Positions 39,970 to 41,575 of a stretch of DNA of 41,575 nt are shown here, piece after piece. The notes below the pieces were generated by a model, which worked only from the letters and a program-made list of their open reading frames with translations, did no database searches and was not told where the DNA came from. The position numbers and the translations under genes are program-made. The DNA lies in contig JAZFUU010000273.1 of the NCBI GenBank assembly GCA_036447375.1, positions 1 through 41,575 of the forward strand. The letters run 5' to 3'. The stretch's first letter is position 1, and every line of letters begins with the position of its first letter. This stretch comes from JACZXC01 sp036447375. GTDB taxonomy: Bacteria > Myxococcota_A > UBA9160 > SMWR01.

Positions 39970-41550
39970 CTATCGCTCCGCCGCGTGGGGCGCAGGCGCT
40001 CGGCTGAACTCCGGCATCGCTCTCTCCAGGAACTTTCGGCTCTTCCCACGCCTCAGCATGACATGGTCATTCCCGATCCAGCCCTCTCCGGTCGGCACCT
40101 CCTTGCGTCTCACCAGCATCGAGAAGAGCGAGTCGAGCGGGAGCATCCGCCGGTCATAGGCCGCGCGCCCGTCTGGCGTCTTGAAGGCGACCAGCGTGGA
40201 GAACAAGTCGACATAGTCGGTAGCTGTCAGTTCGCTATCCCACCACGCAGTCGGGGGAAGCAGATCGATACGTGATCCATGGTCGCCGTGCACGAGAATC
40301 ATCGTCTGTTCGAGGAGGCCGACATCCTCGAGCGCGTCGAAGAGGCTACCGAGTTTGAGATTCAGGCAGGCCACCTGCTCCAGGTACCGCGGGTAACGCT
40401 CTTCGCGAGACGCAGCGTCGTTGCGTCTGGGCCGGAGACGCTCGTCGTGGGCATAGAGCCAGTCCGCGGTCGACGGCCTCAATTCGCAGTTCGCCCGATA
40501 GGCATACGGGTAGTGCGGAAGCATCAGGTGAACCAAGAACAGGGAGCCGGGATCCGCGCGGAGCATGTCCGCCTGCAGTTTATCGAAGACCGCAATGGTG
40601 GAGACGGAACTCACCCTGCGGAGAGCGGGGACGTGCCTGGAGAAGAGATTGGAGAGGCGCGCGTACATGGACAGGACGACCCGGATCTTCTCGGAGATTC
40701 CCAGCGGCGCATCCTCGATCGACTTGATGCTTTCGAGGTGGTAGGTGAAGCAGCTGGCGATGTTCGCGCCTTCCGACCGGCAGAAGTCCAGATAGTCCGT
40801 CTGGTAGACGTGGATCTGGTAGCCCCGTTTCGTCATCAGATCGAAGTACGCGTTATTCGTCAGGGCGAACCCGGTGCCGACACGCACGTCATGGTTTCCG
40901 CTGACAGCGCCGGTTTCGAAGTTGAAGAGGTTGGAGAGGGAGAAGGAGGTGTCGAAGTAGCGGCTGTAGCTCCGGCCGAAAACCTGGAACCCGCGATCGA
41001 GATAGAAACTCTGCAGGGCCTGTGTGTGGTGGCCGTCCGGATCGAACTCCGCGGGAATCCCCTCCACGCCGATCTGCTCGTCGAGAATGATATGGAGGAA
41101 ATTCGGCAGCGCGGGGTTTCCGGGCGCAGGCTTCTCGACAGGGTGCGTGATCGCGGCGACGCGGCCCGCGGGCAGGACGGCGCTGGAGACGAGAAGAACC
41201 ACAAGCACGACACTGCCCACCCTGGCGAGTTGTCGGCGAAGCAGCCAGCCGAAGATGAGGCTTGCGCCAAAGGTTCCCCACAGAATTCCGTCACGCTCCG
41301 GTGACTCGACCTGGATGTCCACCATCAGGGTGATCAGGCCCGAGAGGATCAGCACCCGTGAGATCGCGCCCGCGATCTCCATCGCCAGGCCCAGCAGGAT
41401 TCCCACCGCCGCCAGCAGCCCAAAACTGGTCAGAATCTCGGGCGTCGCGAGCGAATAATCGTGGTACCGGACGAAGATCAGGAACGGAATCACCAGCAGC
41501 ATCGCCCCCGCTGCAAGGCTCGCCGCCCAGGTACGTTCGATGCGTTCCAT
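39970..41550 (-). CDS. Membrane-anchored sulfatase-like (alkaline phosphatase superfamily) protein
   Basis: 526 residues with about five membrane helices in the first 130 (10-28, 38-57, 63-80, 92-106, 111-128), then a periplasmic catalytic domain. The domain shows PNFLHIILDEQIG at its start and LVHGDHGSRIDLLPP towards the end, the metal-binding Asp-His pairs of the sulfatase/alkaline-phosphatase fold. The formylglycine motif CxPSR is absent; the nucleophile region may be SRYFDTSFSLSNLFN with Thr or Ser, as in LtaS-type phosphotransferases. It could modify surface glycans or lipids. The ATG at 41550 is 25 bases from the window edge, so its upstream context is unseen. Confidence 0.75.
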   Translation of the reverse strand: MERIERTWAASLAAGAMLLVIPFLIFVRYHDYSLATPEILTSFGLLAAVGILLGLAMEIAGAISRVLILSGLITLMVDIQVESPERDGILWGTFGASLIFGWLLRRQLARVGSVVLVVLLVSSAVLPAGRVAAITHPVEKPAPGNPALPNFLHIILDEQIGVEGIPAEFDPDGHHTQALQSFYLDRGFQVFGRSYSRYFDTSFSLSNLFNFETGAVSGNHDVRVGTGFALTNNAYFDLMTKRGYQIHVYQTDYLDFCRSEGANIASCFTYHLESIKSIEDAPLGISEKIRVVLSMYARLSNLFSRHVPALRRVSSVSTIAVFDKLQADMLRADPGSLFLVHLMLPHYPYAYRANCELRPSTADWLYAHDERLRPRRNDAASREERYPRYLEQVACLNLKLGSLFDALEDVGLLEQTMILVHGDHGSRIDLLPPTAWWDSELTATDYVDLFSTLVAFKTPDGRAAYDRRMLPLDSLFSMLVRRKEVPTGEGWIGNDHVMLRRGKSRKFLERAMPEFSRAPAPHAAER

Positions 41551-41575
41551 CGGCGCTCGATGCTAGCAGCAACCC

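Noticed and set aside
1..41575. CRISPR arrays, tRNA or rRNA genes, insertion sequences, attachment sites
   Set aside because: No regularly spaced repeats, no cloverleaf or rRNA-like stretches, no transposase or integrase motifs noticed on either strand by eye; short structured RNAs could be missed.

Overview
This window is a gene-dense, high-GC stretch of a Gram-negative bacterial chromosome. Lipid A acyltransferase-type enzymes, a LolA-like carrier, lipoproteins, and the tesA / ybbA-ybbP divergent arrangement all point to a cell with an outer membrane. The lineage cannot be fixed from the sequence. GC-rich codon use, many GTG and TTG starts, and the DUF3604, Vgb-propeller and STT3-like flanking genes would suit a deltaproteobacterial, myxobacterial or related environmental group. 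That placement is inference. No rRNA, tRNA, transposase, integrase or CRISPR array was seen, and nearly all DNA is coding.

The centre, about 2.27-29.86 kb, is an extended aryl polyene (APE)-type biosynthetic gene cluster, the family of flexirubin, xanthomonadin and the Ape pigments. It sits in five transcription units. (1) Plus strand 2270-5533: PlsC acyltransferase, ACP, LpxL-type acyltransferase, ketosynthase. (2) Minus strand 11084-5523: halogenase-like flavoprotein, carotenoid isomerase/desaturase-like flavoprotein, ketosynthase, chain-length factor (catalytic Cys replaced by Gln), COG4648 membrane protein. (3) Plus strand 11174-15625, divergent from unit 2: ACP, HxxxDG acyltransferase/condensation-like protein, FAD oxidoreductase, adenylating enzyme. 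(4) Minus strand 21756-15622: aromatic ammonia-lyase, thioesterase, LolA-like protein, MMPL exporter, DUF3261 lipoprotein, ICMT-type methyltransferase. (5) Plus strand 21858-29864, divergent from unit 4: PlsC, ACP, adenylation-dehydratase fusion, glycosyltransferase 2, LpxL-type acyltransferase, ApeP-type dehydratase, FabG reductase, second COG4648 protein, second halogenase-like flavoprotein.

A working model (inference): the lyase deaminates Tyr or Phe to an aryl acrylate, an adenylating enzyme loads it on an ACP, and KS/CLF, KR and the two dehydratase domains extend it to a conjugated polyene. The acyltransferases and glycosyltransferase attach it to a lipid, and MMPL, LolA and DUF3261 move it to the outer membrane. 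Additions beyond the textbook cluster are two proteins carrying the WxWxIP signature of flavin-dependent halogenases, two further redox flavoproteins, a third ACP with a private HxxxDG enzyme and ligase, and duplicated PlsC-ACP, LpxL-type and COG4648 genes. Together they suggest a tailored, possibly halogenated, aryl polyene lipid.

Flanks. Left: a DUF3604 protein cut by the window edge. Right: a minus-strand unit of a cytochrome c/Vgb-propeller protein, a YIP1 protein and a DUF420 protein; a DUF2135-like lipoprotein; the tesA and ybbA-ybbP block; an STT3-like membrane protein; a VOC protein; and a membrane sulfatase-like protein at the right edge.
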